From: Bacillota bacterium
GTDB taxonomy: Bacteria; Bacillota; Clostridia; Lachnospirales; Lachnospiraceae
Length of the DNA stretch: 8,741 nt
Assembly: GCA_023435505.1 (NCBI GenBank)
Contig: JAEYRR010000246.1
Location: forward strand, 1 to 8,741
Direction: 5' to 3'
Shown: positions 1 through 7,145 of the stretch, piece by piece
Position numbering within the stretch: position 1 is the first letter of the stretch
Layout: each line of letters begins with the position of its first letter
Program-made: the position numbers and the translations under genes
The notes under the pieces: generated by a model
Told to the model about the DNA's origin: nothing
The model's input: the letters and a program-made list of their open reading frames with translations, nothing else
The model's database searches: none

Positions 1-1452
1 CCAGGTATCCAAATTGGTCACAGTTATCTGTTCACCCTCTGCAGATGAGACCGGAGCCTTTAAGATATATTCATATTCCGAAACGATGGAACTGTCTGCT
101 TTCTCTACATAATTATTGACCAATGGCAAAATTCCAAGCCCGAACATCAACAATACACTGGCAAAAAAGAGCCCTACTAATAACAGCAGATAGGTTCCTT
201 TATTCTGAATGATGACACGCAGGCGGAACCTTGTAATAAATCTAAAGTTAGGTAGCTTAGCCGCCTGTCTTTGTTTCCCTCGTTTTAAATCCCTCCTTAA
301 AAACTTAAGGGGAGATAGTGAAAGCATACGATAGATAATCAGATAATTAATGACCACCATCAGTAAAATAGGCACTACAGTTGTAAGTAAAAATGCATTC
401 AGGTTCCATCTCATTATAAATGGGGAGAGACTATAACTATTATAATATATTTCCTTAAATGGTATCACCATAACGGTATAGCCCAGTATATTTCCCACAA
501 CTGCGCTTATACCGGTTGCTATTAACGGCAAGGACATGTAGTGACGAACTAACTCCTGCTTGGTATATCCGGATGCTCTTAGAGCACCGATTATAGCTGC
601 TTCCTCCTCAATGCTTGATCTGATGGTAATCGCAAATACAAATGCCATAATTATAATCAGGATATAGATTAGCGCTTTCATCATCGGAACATCGCTACCC
701 ATATCATTTCTCAAAAAGGAAATCGCCTGATTCTCAGAAGCTGGAAGAAACTCCTGGATGCTGGTATACTGGATAAGTTCATTGGCTTTTGTGGCCTCCA
801 GCTTTTCTTTTTCTTCTTTCCCCAGCGCTCTATTATTAAAATAGTACCCATAGTTATATGTAATTTTATCTTGATTCAGCTTAGCGAATCCATCTCCACT
901 GACTACTGCAACTCCAAAATAAATGGAATCCATTACTAGACCTGAATTACTTTTGTAGAGGGAATTATAATCCGGCAAGGATATAAGACCAGATATAGTC
1001 TTCTTATGACCCTCAACCTCAACAAAATCGCCTACCTTCAGGTTCCTTTGAGTCGCAAAGAGACGATCCAGTGCAATCTCATCCGAATTCTTTGGAAGTT
1101 CTCCCTCATGTAAAGCGGCCTTATCAAGAGATTCCCTATTCTCGTAGATGCGTAAAGTAGCATCCTTATCAAACTCTTTACTATCTATATAATATTTTTT
1201 AACGACTAGGATATTCAAAGCTTCCAAGTGCTTTAGGTTGGCATCGGACAATGCATAGTCTGTAGTAAAGTACCCATCCTCCAGTTTCCCCGTCTCCTGG
1301 TCCTGATTCAATGTATATTCCACGCTATCGCCAACAGCCAAAAATCCGGAGCCTACCGTAATGGTAGCAGTCAAGAGAAGAAAGATCGCCAGATATTTAC
1401 CAAGATTGCCTCGAAACTCTCTTGGCAACCGTTTTATTAATGGATTTCTCAT
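1..1452 (-). CDS. FtsX-type ABC transporter permease, N-terminal 484 residues (C-terminus outside the window)
   Basis: This is the membrane subunit of a LolCDE/MacB-type ABC exporter, expected in the cytoplasmic membrane with the ATPase encoded just upstream. I translated it from the sequence: the frame is open from the ATG at 1452 to the left edge (484 codons). A first transmembrane helix lies at about residues 19-40 (YLAIFLLLTATITVGSGFLAV), followed by a roughly 220-residue extracytoplasmic domain. A helix at about 260-278 leads into the FtsX signature (RSSIEEEAAIIGALRASGYT, about 278-297), with further helices near 310-332 and 353-374. A second transmembrane block starts near 420 (TYLLLLVGLFFASVLLMFGL), which suggests the two-half FtsX architecture of larger Firmicutes permeases. 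The start has a GGTGGAG-like ribosome binding site and lies 13 nt after the ATPase stop, so the two are surely cotranscribed. The substrate is unknown; antimicrobial peptide or lipid-linked export is common for the family but not shown here. Confidence 0.93.
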   Translation of the reverse strand, partial: MRNPLIKRLPREFRGNLGKYLAIFLLLTATITVGSGFLAVGDSVEYTLNQDQETGKLEDGYFTTDYALSDANLKHLEALNILVVKKYYIDSKEFDKDATLRIYENRESLDKAALHEGELPKNSDEIALDRLFATQRNLKVGDFVEVEGHKKTISGLISLPDYNSLYKSNSGLVMDSIYFGVAVVSGDGFAKLNQDKITYNYGYYFNNRALGKEEKEKLEATKANELIQYTSIQEFLPASENQAISFLRNDMGSDVPMMKALIYILIIIMAFVFAITIRSSIEEEAAIIGALRASGYTKQELVRHYMSLPLIATGISAVVGNILGYTVMVIPFKEIYYNSYSLSPFIMRWNLNAFLLTTVVPILLMVVINYLIIYRMLSLSPLKFLRRDLKRGKQRQAAKLPNFRFITRFRLRVIIQNKGTYLLLLVGLFFASVLLMFGLGILPLVNNYVEKADSSIVSEYEYILKAPVSSAEGEQITVTNLDTW

Positions 1453-1465
1453 GCTCTCCACCCCT

Positions 1466-2164
1466 CTACCATTCTATTTCTGCAGCAGGAAGCACATTTT
1501 CATTGTTGTATTCCTTTATAATCTTCCCGTCATGAAGTTTCAAAACTTTATGGGCCATATTTTTAATTGCATCATTGTGAGTGACAATTATAATGGTGTT
1601 GTGATACTTTTTATTAACCTGTTCTATCAGTTCCAGAATCTCTTTTGAAGTACTATAATCTAGGGCCCCTGTTGGTTCATCGCATAATAATATCTCAGGA
1701 TTTTTTACTAATGCCCGCCCTATGGCACATCTTTGCTGCTGACCACCTGAAAGCTGATTGGGGAATTTGTCCTTATGTTCCCAAAGTCCTAACGTTTTAA
1801 TTAGGTCATCAATTGCAAGGGGGGCTTTACTAAGATACTCACCGACTTCGATATTCTCCTTAACGGTAAGGTTAGGAATGAGATTGTAAAACTGAAAGAC
1901 AAAGCCAAGATTCTCCCGTCTGTAGTTTGATAACTGTGACTCGTTCATATCAGAGGTACAACTATTGCCAATGTCGATACATCCCTCATCTGCTTGCTCA
2001 ATCCCTCCGATTATATTTAAAAGTGTAGATTTTCCAGAACCGGATGGACCAAGTAGAACACAAATCTTACCTTCTTCTACTAGACAGTCAATTCCTTTCA
2101 GTACCTGCACACGGCTGTTCCCCTCCCCATAGTATTTATGTACATTATTTACTCTTAATTGCAT
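1466..2164 (-). CDS. ABC transporter ATP-binding protein, LolD/MacB/FtsE type
   Basis: This is the cytoplasmic ATPase that powers the FtsX-type permease encoded 13 nt downstream. In 232 residues all nucleotide-binding motifs are intact: Walker A GPSGSGKST (39-47), Q-loop Gln91 (FVFQFYNLIPNLT), signature LSGGQQQR (138-145), Walker B ILLCDEP (158-164) with catalytic Glu163, D-loop GALD (166-169) and H-loop His196. The FYNLIPNLTVKEN segment and the overall length are typical of the MacB/LolD group rather than of importers. I place the start at the ATG at 2164 because GAGGAGG lies 7 nt before it. A longer reading from a GTG at 2188 would place that ribosome binding site inside the gene. The gene is first in a two-gene operon behind its own promoter and dyad. 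No regulator or sensor kinase gene is adjacent in the window. Confidence 0.95.
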   Translation of the reverse strand: MQLRVNNVHKYYGEGNSRVQVLKGIDCLVEEGKICVLLGPSGSGKSTLLNIIGGIEQADEGCIDIGNSCTSDMNESQLSNYRRENLGFVFQFYNLIPNLTVKENIEVGEYLSKAPLAIDDLIKTLGLWEHKDKFPNQLSGGQQQRCAIGRALVKNPEILLCDEPTGALDYSTSKEILELIEQVNKKYHNTIIIVTHNDAIKNMAHKVLKLHDGKIIKEYNNENVLPAAEIEW

Positions 2165-2186
2165 CCTATAGCCTCCTCTATCCCCC

Positions 2187-2221
2187 ACATAATATTCTTT
2201 AAATTTTAAAGATTATGTCAA
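2187..2221 (-). promoter_or_regulatory. Promoter and operator-like dyad of the ABC exporter operon
   Basis: On the minus strand a perfect TTGACA (2221-2216) stands ahead of the ATPase gene. Two -10 candidates follow: AAGAAT (2199-2194, 16-bp spacer) and the better matching TATTAT (2194-2189, 21-bp spacer). A perfect 15-bp palindrome, CTTTAAATTTTAAAG (2197-2211), fills the spacer. It is flanked by 7-bp arms ACATAAT (2187-2193) and ATTATGT (2212-2218), offset by three bases. This is what a repressor operator, or a MerR-type activator site in an over-long spacer, looks like. The identity of any regulator is inference. Confidence 0.6.
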
Positions 2222-2257
2222 AAAAAATCAATATTGTTCCACACTTTCTCATTGTTT

Positions 2258-2275
2258 TCTAATTTTATAATTAGA
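2258..2275. repeat. Small AT-rich inverted repeat next to the large hairpin
   Basis: TCTAATT (2258-2264) and AATTAGA (2269-2275) form a perfect 7-bp stem with a 4-nt loop. It directly adjoins the 87-nt hairpin at 2275-2361. On the minus strand it follows that hairpin, so the two could stack as a tandem structure in the RNA after lgt. Confidence 0.6.
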
Positions 2276-2361
2276 ATGGAGCGAGTAAATTGAATCGCCC
2301 CAATCGTTAGATTTTTGATCTAAATTTTGGTGGACGGTTCAAATTCCTTACTCGCTCCATT
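2275..2361 (-). other. 87-nt fold-back structure between lgt and the ABC operon (terminator, small repeat element or structured RNA)
   Basis: AATGGAGCGAGTAA (2275-2288) and its exact complement (2348-2361) form a 14-bp stem. Inside, TTGAA/TTCAA (2290-2294 with 2338-2342), a GC-rich segment, CCAA/TTGG (2300-2303 with 2327-2330) and a perfect 6-bp hairpin TTAGAT/ATCTAA (2307-2312 with 2318-2323) continue the fold, so nearly the whole unit pairs with itself. It begins 10 nt after the lgt stop codon in the direction of transcription, the position of a terminator. No T-run follows on the minus strand. A MITE-like repeat or a 3' UTR element remains possible. No clear target duplication was found. 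I assigned the strand from the position after lgt. Confidence 0.6.
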
Positions 2362-2371
2362 TATATATCAT

Positions 2372-3145
2372 CTATTGTTCTTTTTCATCCTTACTCTTTT
2401 TACGGAAGATACTGTCCTTAAAAAACAGAACCACACCTATCAGAAGAATAAAGATAGAGATAAACTGGGACACCGATAAAGGACCAATAAAATCTCCTCG
2501 AAAATCATCTCTGAATACTTCAATAATTGACCTACCAATACTGTAGAAAATCAGATACAGAGCTGCTACCCTTCCAGGCTGTCTATCCTTTCTGGCATAA
2601 ATAATTAGCCCAGCGGCAAGGGTAAAGAGACAAAAGCTAGAGATTAACTGAGTTGGTATCAGCGCCACGTCATTAGGGGCAAAATCAGAGTTATGGAAGG
2701 TAATACTGAAGCAGGAATCGGTTTCTCTTCCATAGCAACAACCTGCTAAAAAACATCCAATTCGTCCAAAACCCTGAGCAACAGCTACGGATGGTAATAC
2801 AATATCAGCATACCGGAAGAATTCCAAATGCTTTACTCGACAGTAAATGTACCCTGCCAAAACACCTGTAATGATACCGCCATACACTACAAAACCTTCT
2901 CCACTTAAAAAGAAAGAAGGGTCGTCTATAATCTTCTTGATCTCAACAATACCAAATAGTAGCTTAGCTCCAATCAGACCAAATATCAAACAATAAAAGG
3001 TCAGATTATATATATGATCCTTGTCTAAGCCCAACTTAGGGGCTCTTTTAACACCAATAAACATGGCCATCATAACACCTATTGCAATCATCAACCCATA
3101 TCCATGGACAGTTACAGGTCCAATGCTAAATAAATCATTCCACAT
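2372..3145 (-). CDS. lgt: Prolipoprotein diacylglyceryl transferase
   Basis: Lgt moves a diacylglyceryl group from phosphatidylglycerol to the lipobox cysteine of prelipoproteins, the first step of lipoprotein maturation, in the cytoplasmic membrane. The 257-residue protein is a polytopic membrane protein with the family landmarks: HGYGLM near the N-terminus (14-19), the Lgt signature GRIGCFLAGCCYGR (127-140) whose Arg128 matches the essential arginine of the E. coli GRIGNF motif, and a C-terminal YSIGRSIIEVFRDD (201-214) carrying the conserved Arg and the Glu-x-x-Arg pattern. The signature is cysteine-rich, and Tyr88 stands in VVYGG where E. coli has the His of HGG; from memory, clostridial homologues share this. 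The length is typical. The start at 3145 has GGAGG 7 nt before it. The gene follows the YcxB-like gene by 21 nt and shares its transcript. A distant Lgt-like paralogue with altered specificity cannot be excluded. Confidence 0.9.
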   Translation of the reverse strand: MWNDLFSIGPVTVHGYGLMIAIGVMMAMFIGVKRAPKLGLDKDHIYNLTFYCLIFGLIGAKLLFGIVEIKKIIDDPSFFLSGEGFVVYGGIITGVLAGYIYCRVKHLEFFRYADIVLPSVAVAQGFGRIGCFLAGCCYGRETDSCFSITFHNSDFAPNDVALIPTQLISSFCLFTLAAGLIIYARKDRQPGRVAALYLIFYSIGRSIIEVFRDDFRGDFIGPLSVSQFISIFILLIGVVLFFKDSIFRKKSKDEKEQ

Positions 3146-3166
3146 ACTTAATCCTCCACATATACC

Positions 3167-3670
3167 TTAGTCTTCAATTACTGTTCGAAGATATGCCATA
3201 AGAGCTTTTGCATCTCCAACTGTAAAATCCTCTTTTCTCAAATACATCACTTTCATTCCTGAAACAATTTTCATATAGGTAGGTCTGTCAATCACTCTGG
3301 TTACCGCATCGAATTTAATGCTTAAGTCAGGACCATTCTCCCTATGTAACTCAAAAGCCTCTTCTGAGACTACTATTCTCTGATCTCCATCTAAATGGCG
3401 GATTTTATAGCTTACGATTTGTAATATGCTAGCAAGTTGAGGGAGAAAATAAATCACAAGTAACATTACTACCGTAAGTATCACATTATAAATATCCTGA
3501 GCCCCTACTGATGAAATACTGTTCTTCTCCAACAAGGTATAGACTGCTATTGCCATGGCAGCAAGGACCACAAGCATAACTAGTTTTTGTAGACTTTTCA
3601 ATTCTTTACTATTTATATTGATTTGATTTTTAAGACTCACTTTAGTTTCAATAACAAACTTTTCTTCCAC
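3167..3670 (-). CDS. YcxB-like family membrane protein of unknown function
   Basis: The 167-residue product has a polar N-terminus (1-27), two predicted transmembrane helices (about 29-47 and 58-78) joined by a short loop, and a cytoplasmic C-terminal domain (about 95-165). This layout, with the C-terminal pattern RIVVSEEAFELHRENG, then IKFDAVTRVID, then MYLRKEDFTVGD, resembles the YcxB-like family, small membrane proteins of Firmicutes with no established role. The match is from pattern recognition, not a search. The start is a GTG at 3670 with AAGGAGG 11 nt upstream, slightly longer than ideal; no better start exists before the first helix. The gene is first in an operon with lgt (21-nt gap), which hints at an envelope-related role but does not show one. 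Confidence 0.8.
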   Translation of the reverse strand: MEEKFVIETKVSLKNQININSKELKSLQKLVMLVVLAAMAIAVYTLLEKNSISSVGAQDIYNVILTVVMLLVIYFLPQLASILQIVSYKIRHLDGDQRIVVSEEAFELHRENGPDLSIKFDAVTRVIDRPTYMKIVSGMKVMYLRKEDFTVGDAKALMAYLRTVIED

Positions 3671-3699
3671 GTCTCTTACTTCCTCCTTCTATGCTGTAA

Positions 3700-3737
3700 T
3701 ACAACTATAGTACCACATATCTACTAAAAATGTATAG
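3700..3737 (-). promoter_or_regulatory. Possible weak promoter of the YcxB-like/lgt operon
   Basis: In the gap between the chemoreceptor terminator and the YcxB-like gene, the minus strand reads TATACA, an 18-bp spacer, then TACTAT inside GTACTATAG. The spacing is good but the -35 matches TTGACA in only four of six positions. The terminator just upstream makes a promoter in this gap necessary; the exact position is uncertain. Confidence 0.35.
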
Positions 3738-3764
3738 TTATTTCATAAGAACTGAAACGTATAA

Positions 3765-3803
3765 AGGGTGGCAAATAGACTACTATCGTCTACTTACCAC
3801 CCT
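3765..3803 (-). terminator. Intrinsic terminator of the chemoreceptor gene
   Basis: On the minus strand, AGGGTGGTAAGTAGAC and GTCTATTTGCCACCCT form a continuous 16-bp stem with two G-U pairs and a 7-nt loop, followed by TTTATACGTTT. Read on the plus strand, the same two positions become C-A mismatches, so the structure is built for the minus strand. It begins about 31 nt after the chemoreceptor stop codon. Confidence 0.85.
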
Positions 3804-3834
3804 AGAGTGTCATACTCTTATGTTAGAATCTTTC

Positions 3835-6225
3835 TTACATGGTAAATCTCTTCATACTTTCACTGAGATCTTTTGCTTTATCATTTAGCTTACTAGCCTG
3901 TTCTGCCAGTTGCTCTACTGTTTGAAGCTGATCTGAGATATTATCTGAAACAGTTCTAGTAGATACCGCTACTTCCTGAGAAACTGCAGCTATATTCGTA
4001 ATCGAAGAAGCTATCGTCTCTTTAGACTGAATCATATCATTAATGTCTGTAACAATATCACTCAATACTGCTACCATTTCATCAACACACTTACTGATAT
4101 CACCGAATACCTCTGTTGTATCAGTTAATACAGCTGCCTGATTCTCAAGGAATCCGTTTGTCTTCTGAGCAGAAGCGGAAGCCTTTCCAGTAGTTGCACG
4201 AATCTGATCCAAAATATCATAAATCTGATTACCAGCCTTCATAGAATCGTCTGCAAGCTTTCTGATTTCTTCAGCAACTACTGCAAAACCACGACCCTGC
4301 TCACCAGCACGAGCTGCCTCTATGGAAGCATTTAGGGAAAGTAAGTTGGTCTGTTCCGCTATATCATTAATTGCATCAATAATACCACTTATATCATTGG
4401 ACTGAGTAACCACAGCCTTGATTTCGTGAACTAATTCATTTACTACATCAGTGGTTGCGGCAGATCTTTTATTTAACTCAGCTACAGTGGAACGTCCCTT
4501 TTCGGTGGATTCCAAAGTCTTGTCTACTGTCTCATTAATCTTTCTTGTATTATTCTGAACAGTATTCATCTTGTCTGAGAAATCGATCATCAACTGCGCA
4601 CAGGTTTCAGTATCTCCCGCCTGTGAGTCTACACCTTCTGCAACACCTTCCAATGCAGCAGATACATTCTGCATAGTGCCAAAAATGTCTTCTGAAGAAC
4701 CAGAAACATGCTTCGCTGCTTCTCCTACATCGCTGCCAAATCCTCTTACATCCACCATCAAGTTATGTATACCGGTTAAGGTCTCTGTCAGCGAGTCCGT
4801 TAACAATCTAAGTTCATCCTTACGATTGGTTTCAAAAGTCTGAGTCAGATCACCATTGGCAACCTTACGAAGAGAATGACAAATTTGAGTTAGTACATTA
4901 CTGATACCGGAAGATATAAATGTACCAGCACCTAATGCTAAAATGGCACCAATGATAACACAAAGAATTGTTATGAGACGAATACCTGACATATCTTGTA
5001 CTAAGGTAGAAATTGGAATTAATGCATTTAGGGTAATAGTTGTCTTTTCAAGACCAGCACTTAAAAGACAATACTCCTTTCCATTATAGGTAACTTGCTT
5101 GAGAACAGTCTCTAAATTACCTGTAGCCACGGTTTCCTTGTAGAAATCCTGATCTCCAAATACTACTGTACCGTCTTCCATCGGTGTAGATACTATTTCA
5201 CCATTTTCATCAACAGACTGACTGATCAGTGTCTCCTTACCATTTGGTCCAATTACACCAACAATACTACCTTCCCCGAGCTTGATATCAGAAAGAGTAC
5301 CCAAAATAAAATCTTTGTCGACATTGATTACTACAACACCATGTCTTTTAGTAAAAAGCTGAATGTAGCTAAATACATATTTATCAGGATATCCGTAATA
5401 ATATTCATCTATGAATGGATGGCTGTCCACCCAAGCATTACTAGTAACTCCGTCTTTAAATAGAGCTGCCTCTTCCGTTTCCCAAAACTGAGTAAAATCA
5501 ACTTCTGCCATCTTCAGTCGGTCACGTTCACCTTTTGTACGGGATACCATTGGATCCCCGTTATTGGCAAGTATGTAGTAGTCCTCCATATAATCTGTAG
5601 TTTGTACTAAGTTACCCATTTCATTGTAAACAGCCTGATAAGTTTCTCTGGCAGTCATGTCATTCATTCCATTTTGCCACAACTTAGCATAGAACTTAGT
5701 TACATTCTTATCTACGGACAAAGAAACTGCTTTAGCCTGCACTGTATTACAGATTTCACTCAAATAGCTTTGTGTTGTTGTTATTGTACTTTTTACACTG
5801 GTTTCGTATTTATCCACAACAACATCTGAGGCTGTCTCATAGGATACAATACCTAATACGACAATCAGAATAACCGGCACACAATATGCCACCATGATAG
5901 AAGTCTTGATTTTCCTATACTTCTTTCCATTGACATTCAGTGTAATTGCTTTTTTTGCCTCTTTTAATTGCTTCTTGGCTTCTTTTCTAGCTAATTTGAC
6001 AGCTTTTTTATCAACGTTTCCCCCATTGGTATCATTTGCTGCATTGACCATTTTACTAGCTTTCTTTTCAGCCCTTTTTTGTTTCATATCCCCTAACTTC
6101 TTGGCACGTTCTGCCTTTCTAGCGGCCTTTTTAGCTTTTTTTTCTTCTAGAGCCTCTAAATTATCCATCATCTGTAAGTCATCCTCTACAGGATTCTCGT
6201 GTTTCATATTTCTCCTCTTTATCAT
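3835..6225 (-). CDS. Methyl-accepting chemotaxis protein with dCache-like sensor and lysine-rich N-terminal extension
   Basis: This is a transmembrane chemoreceptor that would signal through CheW/CheA to the flagellar motor. In 796 residues the order is: an unusual cytoplasmic N-terminal extension (about 1-106) dominated by Lys, Ala and Glu (for example [17 protein letters not shown]); a first transmembrane helix (about 108-129); a roughly 285-residue extracellular ligand-binding region whose size and [14 protein letters not shown] motifs fit a double-Cache domain; a second helix (about 416-440); a HAMP domain (about 441-495); and a long coiled-coil signalling domain with the conserved hairpin tip [20 protein letters not shown] (624-643) followed by [16 protein letters not shown]. 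There is no NWETF-type CheR-docking pentapeptide; the protein ends KRFTM. The start at 6225 has AGGAGGG 5-6 nt upstream; a second ATG at codon 7 is also possible. It is a single-gene unit with its own promoter and terminator. The ligand is not predictable. Confidence 0.95.
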   Translation of the reverse strand: MIKRRNMKHENPVEDDLQMMDNLEALEEKKAKKAARKAERAKKLGDMKQKRAEKKASKMVNAANDTNGGNVDKKAVKLARKEAKKQLKEAKKAITLNVNGKKYRKIKTSIMVAYCVPVILIVVLGIVSYETASDVVVDKYETSVKSTITTTQSYLSEICNTVQAKAVSLSVDKNVTKFYAKLWQNGMNDMTARETYQAVYNEMGNLVQTTDYMEDYYILANNGDPMVSRTKGERDRLKMAEVDFTQFWETEEAALFKDGVTSNAWVDSHPFIDEYYYGYPDKYVFSYIQLFTKRHGVVVINVDKDFILGTLSDIKLGEGSIVGVIGPNGKETLISQSVDENGEIVSTPMEDGTVVFGDQDFYKETVATGNLETVLKQVTYNGKEYCLLSAGLEKTTITLNALIPISTLVQDMSGIRLITILCVIIGAILALGAGTFISSGISNVLTQICHSLRKVANGDLTQTFETNRKDELRLLTDSLTETLTGIHNLMVDVRGFGSDVGEAAKHVSGSSEDIFGTMQNVSAALEGVAEGVDSQAGDTETCAQLMIDFSDKMNTVQNNTRKINETVDKTLESTEKGRSTVAELNKRSAATTDVVNELVHEIKAVVTQSNDISGIIDAINDIAEQTNLLSLNASIEAARAGEQGRGFAVVAEEIRKLADDSMKAGNQIYDILDQIRATTGKASASAQKTNGFLENQAAVLTDTTEVFGDISKCVDEMVAVLSDIVTDINDMIQSKETIASSITNIAAVSQEVAVSTRTVSDNISDQLQTVEQLAEQASKLNDKAKDLSESMKRFTM

Positions 6226-6271
6226 AGTGCCCTCCTATCTTAATAAAAGACAACATAGAACTATATTCCCT

Positions 6272-6300
6272 ATTTTACTATTATTTTCCCCATCTGTAAA
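6272..6300 (-). promoter_or_regulatory. Sigma-A-type promoter of the chemoreceptor gene
   Basis: The minus strand carries TTTACA (6300-6295), exactly 17 bp of spacer, then TAAAAT (6277-6272), each five of six to consensus. Transcription would begin near 6265, leaving a leader of about 40 nt with the AGGAGGG site. No sigma-D-type flagellar promoter (TAAA then GCCGATAA) was seen, which would be the alternative for a chemotaxis gene. Confidence 0.7.
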
Positions 6301-6491
6301 TAAGTAGTCATTCTTTTAAGCTAATACGTCGAACTTTGTGCAATCTCTACATATCTTTTAAAATATGTTAGACACTTTTACAGTCGCGCCAATATATATC
6401 CTACTATAATATCGACAGAAAAAATGAAAAAGTAAAGAAATTTTATTATTTTCGTGAAAATTCATATAGTTTCTATGTTTTTTTGTACCAT
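6301..6491. other. Intergenic stretch between tspO and the chemoreceptor promoter, no gene seen
   Basis: This AT-rich stretch holds no supported gene. A short ACATAT/ATATGT inverted repeat (6349-6354 with 6363-6368) is present, and the minus strand is T-rich just after the tspO stop (around 6420-6440), but no convincing GC-rich terminator stem for tspO was found. Read-through from tspO towards the chemoreceptor is therefore possible. Confidence 0.5.
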
Positions 6492-6962
6492 TTATAAGTA
6501 GTGAAGGGCTATCGCTAAATTCAGGTAAGCTGCAAATGTCAGCCATATCAGATATGGAATCATTAATATTCCAGCTCTGGTATTAATTTTATAAAATTCC
6601 TTTGCAGTAAGAAAAACCATATACCAAAGTAAAAGTAACCAGGCAAACGCTAACTGATAAGCATTCAATCGAAAAAATATGACCGACCACCCTACATTTA
6701 ACAAAAGCTGTATTACATACAACTTTAGCGCCACCCATTTATCGGGAGCATCTGATATGTACACAAGATATGCAGCTATACCCATCAAAATAAATAAGAT
6801 GGTCCAAACAACCGGAAATACCCAACCTGGAGGAGAGAAAGGTGGTTTGTAGAGGTTGCGATATTTTTCCATGCTATCTTTAGTAAGAACTGCACCTAGA
6901 GCACCTGCACCTAAACTAATGAACAGGCTTACTATCAACGGCTTGATTTGTATCTTCGACAT
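6492..6962 (-). CDS. tspO: TspO/MBR family membrane protein
   Basis: TspO proteins are five-helix membrane proteins that bind porphyrins and related hydrophobic ligands; bacterial members are linked to tetrapyrrole handling and stress responses, with the exact activity debated. The 156 residues match the usual length and show five hydrophobic segments (about 8-26, 46-68, 78-97, 102-120, 130-153). The family hallmarks are intact: YKPPFSPPGWVFPVVWTILF (38-57) followed by ILMGIAAYLV, then LLLNVGWSVIFF (86-97), and PYLIWLTFAAYLNLAIA (136-152). The start at 6962 suits the family N-terminus but has only a weak ribosome binding site: AAAGGAAAG lies too far upstream, and GAAG sits about 8 nt before the ATG. 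In the ancestral arrangement it followed the ATPase subunit D gene and its terminator; now the insertion sequence lies between them. Confidence 0.93.
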   Translation of the reverse strand: MSKIQIKPLIVSLFISLGAGALGAVLTKDSMEKYRNLYKPPFSPPGWVFPVVWTILFILMGIAAYLVYISDAPDKWVALKLYVIQLLLNVGWSVIFFRLNAYQLAFAWLLLLWYMVFLTAKEFYKINTRAGILMIPYLIWLTFAAYLNLAIALHYL

Positions 6963-6985
6963 AAGAATTACTTCGCTTTCCTTTT

Positions 6986-7021
6986 TGGTATATTATATTC
7001 TCCCCTAAATCTAATATACCA
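6986..7021 (-). promoter_or_regulatory. Inverted repeat overlapping the putative tspO -10 element
   Basis: TGGTATATTA (6986-6995) and TAATATACCA (7012-7021) are exact inverted copies with a 16-bp spacer. On the minus strand a perfect TATAAT (6997-6992) overlaps one arm, about 30 nt before the tspO ATG. There is no good -35 at the matching distance. The layout suits a dimeric regulator blocking or assisting a promoter. As RNA it would be an AT-rich hairpin without a T-tail, so it is not a good terminator. Confidence 0.5.
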
Positions 7022-7068
7022 GAATACAGACAAGGCGCGTTCCACTTTTCTTGTCTTACTATTAAGAA

Positions 7069-7091
7069 AGGAAGGAAATCCACACCAGTGC
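7069..7091 (-). terminator. Distal arm of the split ATPase subunit D terminator
   Basis: AGGAAGGAA (7069-7077) and AGTGC (7087-7091) on the plus strand are complementary to TTCCTTCCT (8564-8572) and GCACT (8549-8553) beyond the insertion sequence. On the minus strand this half ends TTTCCTTCCTTTCTTAAT, which would be the descending arm and T-tail of an intrinsic terminator. The insertion sequence now separates it from its partner. Confidence 0.7.
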
Positions 7092-7101
7092 TCCAAATCA
7101 T

Positions 7102-7109
7102 CTGATTCT
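7102..7109. repeat. Left 8-bp target site duplication (CTGATTCT)
   Basis: CTGATTCT directly abuts the left terminal repeat at 7110 and recurs exactly at 8539-8546 next to the right terminal repeat. The bases one step further out and in differ, so the repeat is exactly 8 bp, the length made by ISL3-family transposition. Confidence 0.95.
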
Positions 7110-7133
7110 GGTTCTATAATAAATGTTGGGGTG
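7110..7133. repeat. Left terminal inverted repeat of the ISL3 element
   Basis: The 24 bp begin GGTTCT and end TGTTGGGGTG. They match the complement of 8515-8538 at 18 of 24 positions. The inner ten bases are identical, and differences cluster in the outer part (GGTTCTATAATAAA here against GGCTCTGTGTCAAG at the right end). Confidence 0.92.
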
Positions 7134-7145
7134 TCGTAATGACAC
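7131..7145. repeat. Subterminal dyad at the left end
   Basis: GTGTC and GACAC flank a 5-nt centre and overlap the -35 of the transposase promoter. The right end has a longer dyad at the corresponding place. Such subterminal dyads may bind transposase, which would couple end binding to promoter repression; that is inference. Confidence 0.5.

Noticed and set aside
1361..1648. Plus-strand reading frame spanning the permease/ATPase junction
   Set aside because: It overlaps two well-supported minus-strand genes in antisense and resembles no family.
2165..2188. An 8-codon longer ABC ATPase starting at a GTG at 2188
   Set aside because: The AGGAGG ribosome binding site lies inside that extension at the right distance from the ATG at 2164, and the family consensus begins close to MQLRVNNV.
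4571..4843. Plus-strand reading frame of 90 codons inside the chemoreceptor gene
   Set aside because: It is antisense to the conserved signalling domain, with no recognisable motif.
5894..6307. Plus-strand reading frame of 137 codons opposite the chemoreceptor N-terminus
   Set aside because: It is antisense to the Lys/Ala-rich coding stretch, whose codons give a hydrophobic Phe/Leu/Ala-rich translation by default. It has no family features.
6349..6368. ACATAT/ATATGT inverted repeat
   Set aside because: Six AT-rich base pairs with an 8-nt loop are expected by chance in such DNA, and no promoter or gene end lies at it.
6358..6546. Minus-strand 62-codon reading frame overlapping the end of tspO
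   Set aside because: It lies out of frame with the strongly conserved TspO C-terminus and continues into AT-rich intergenic DNA.
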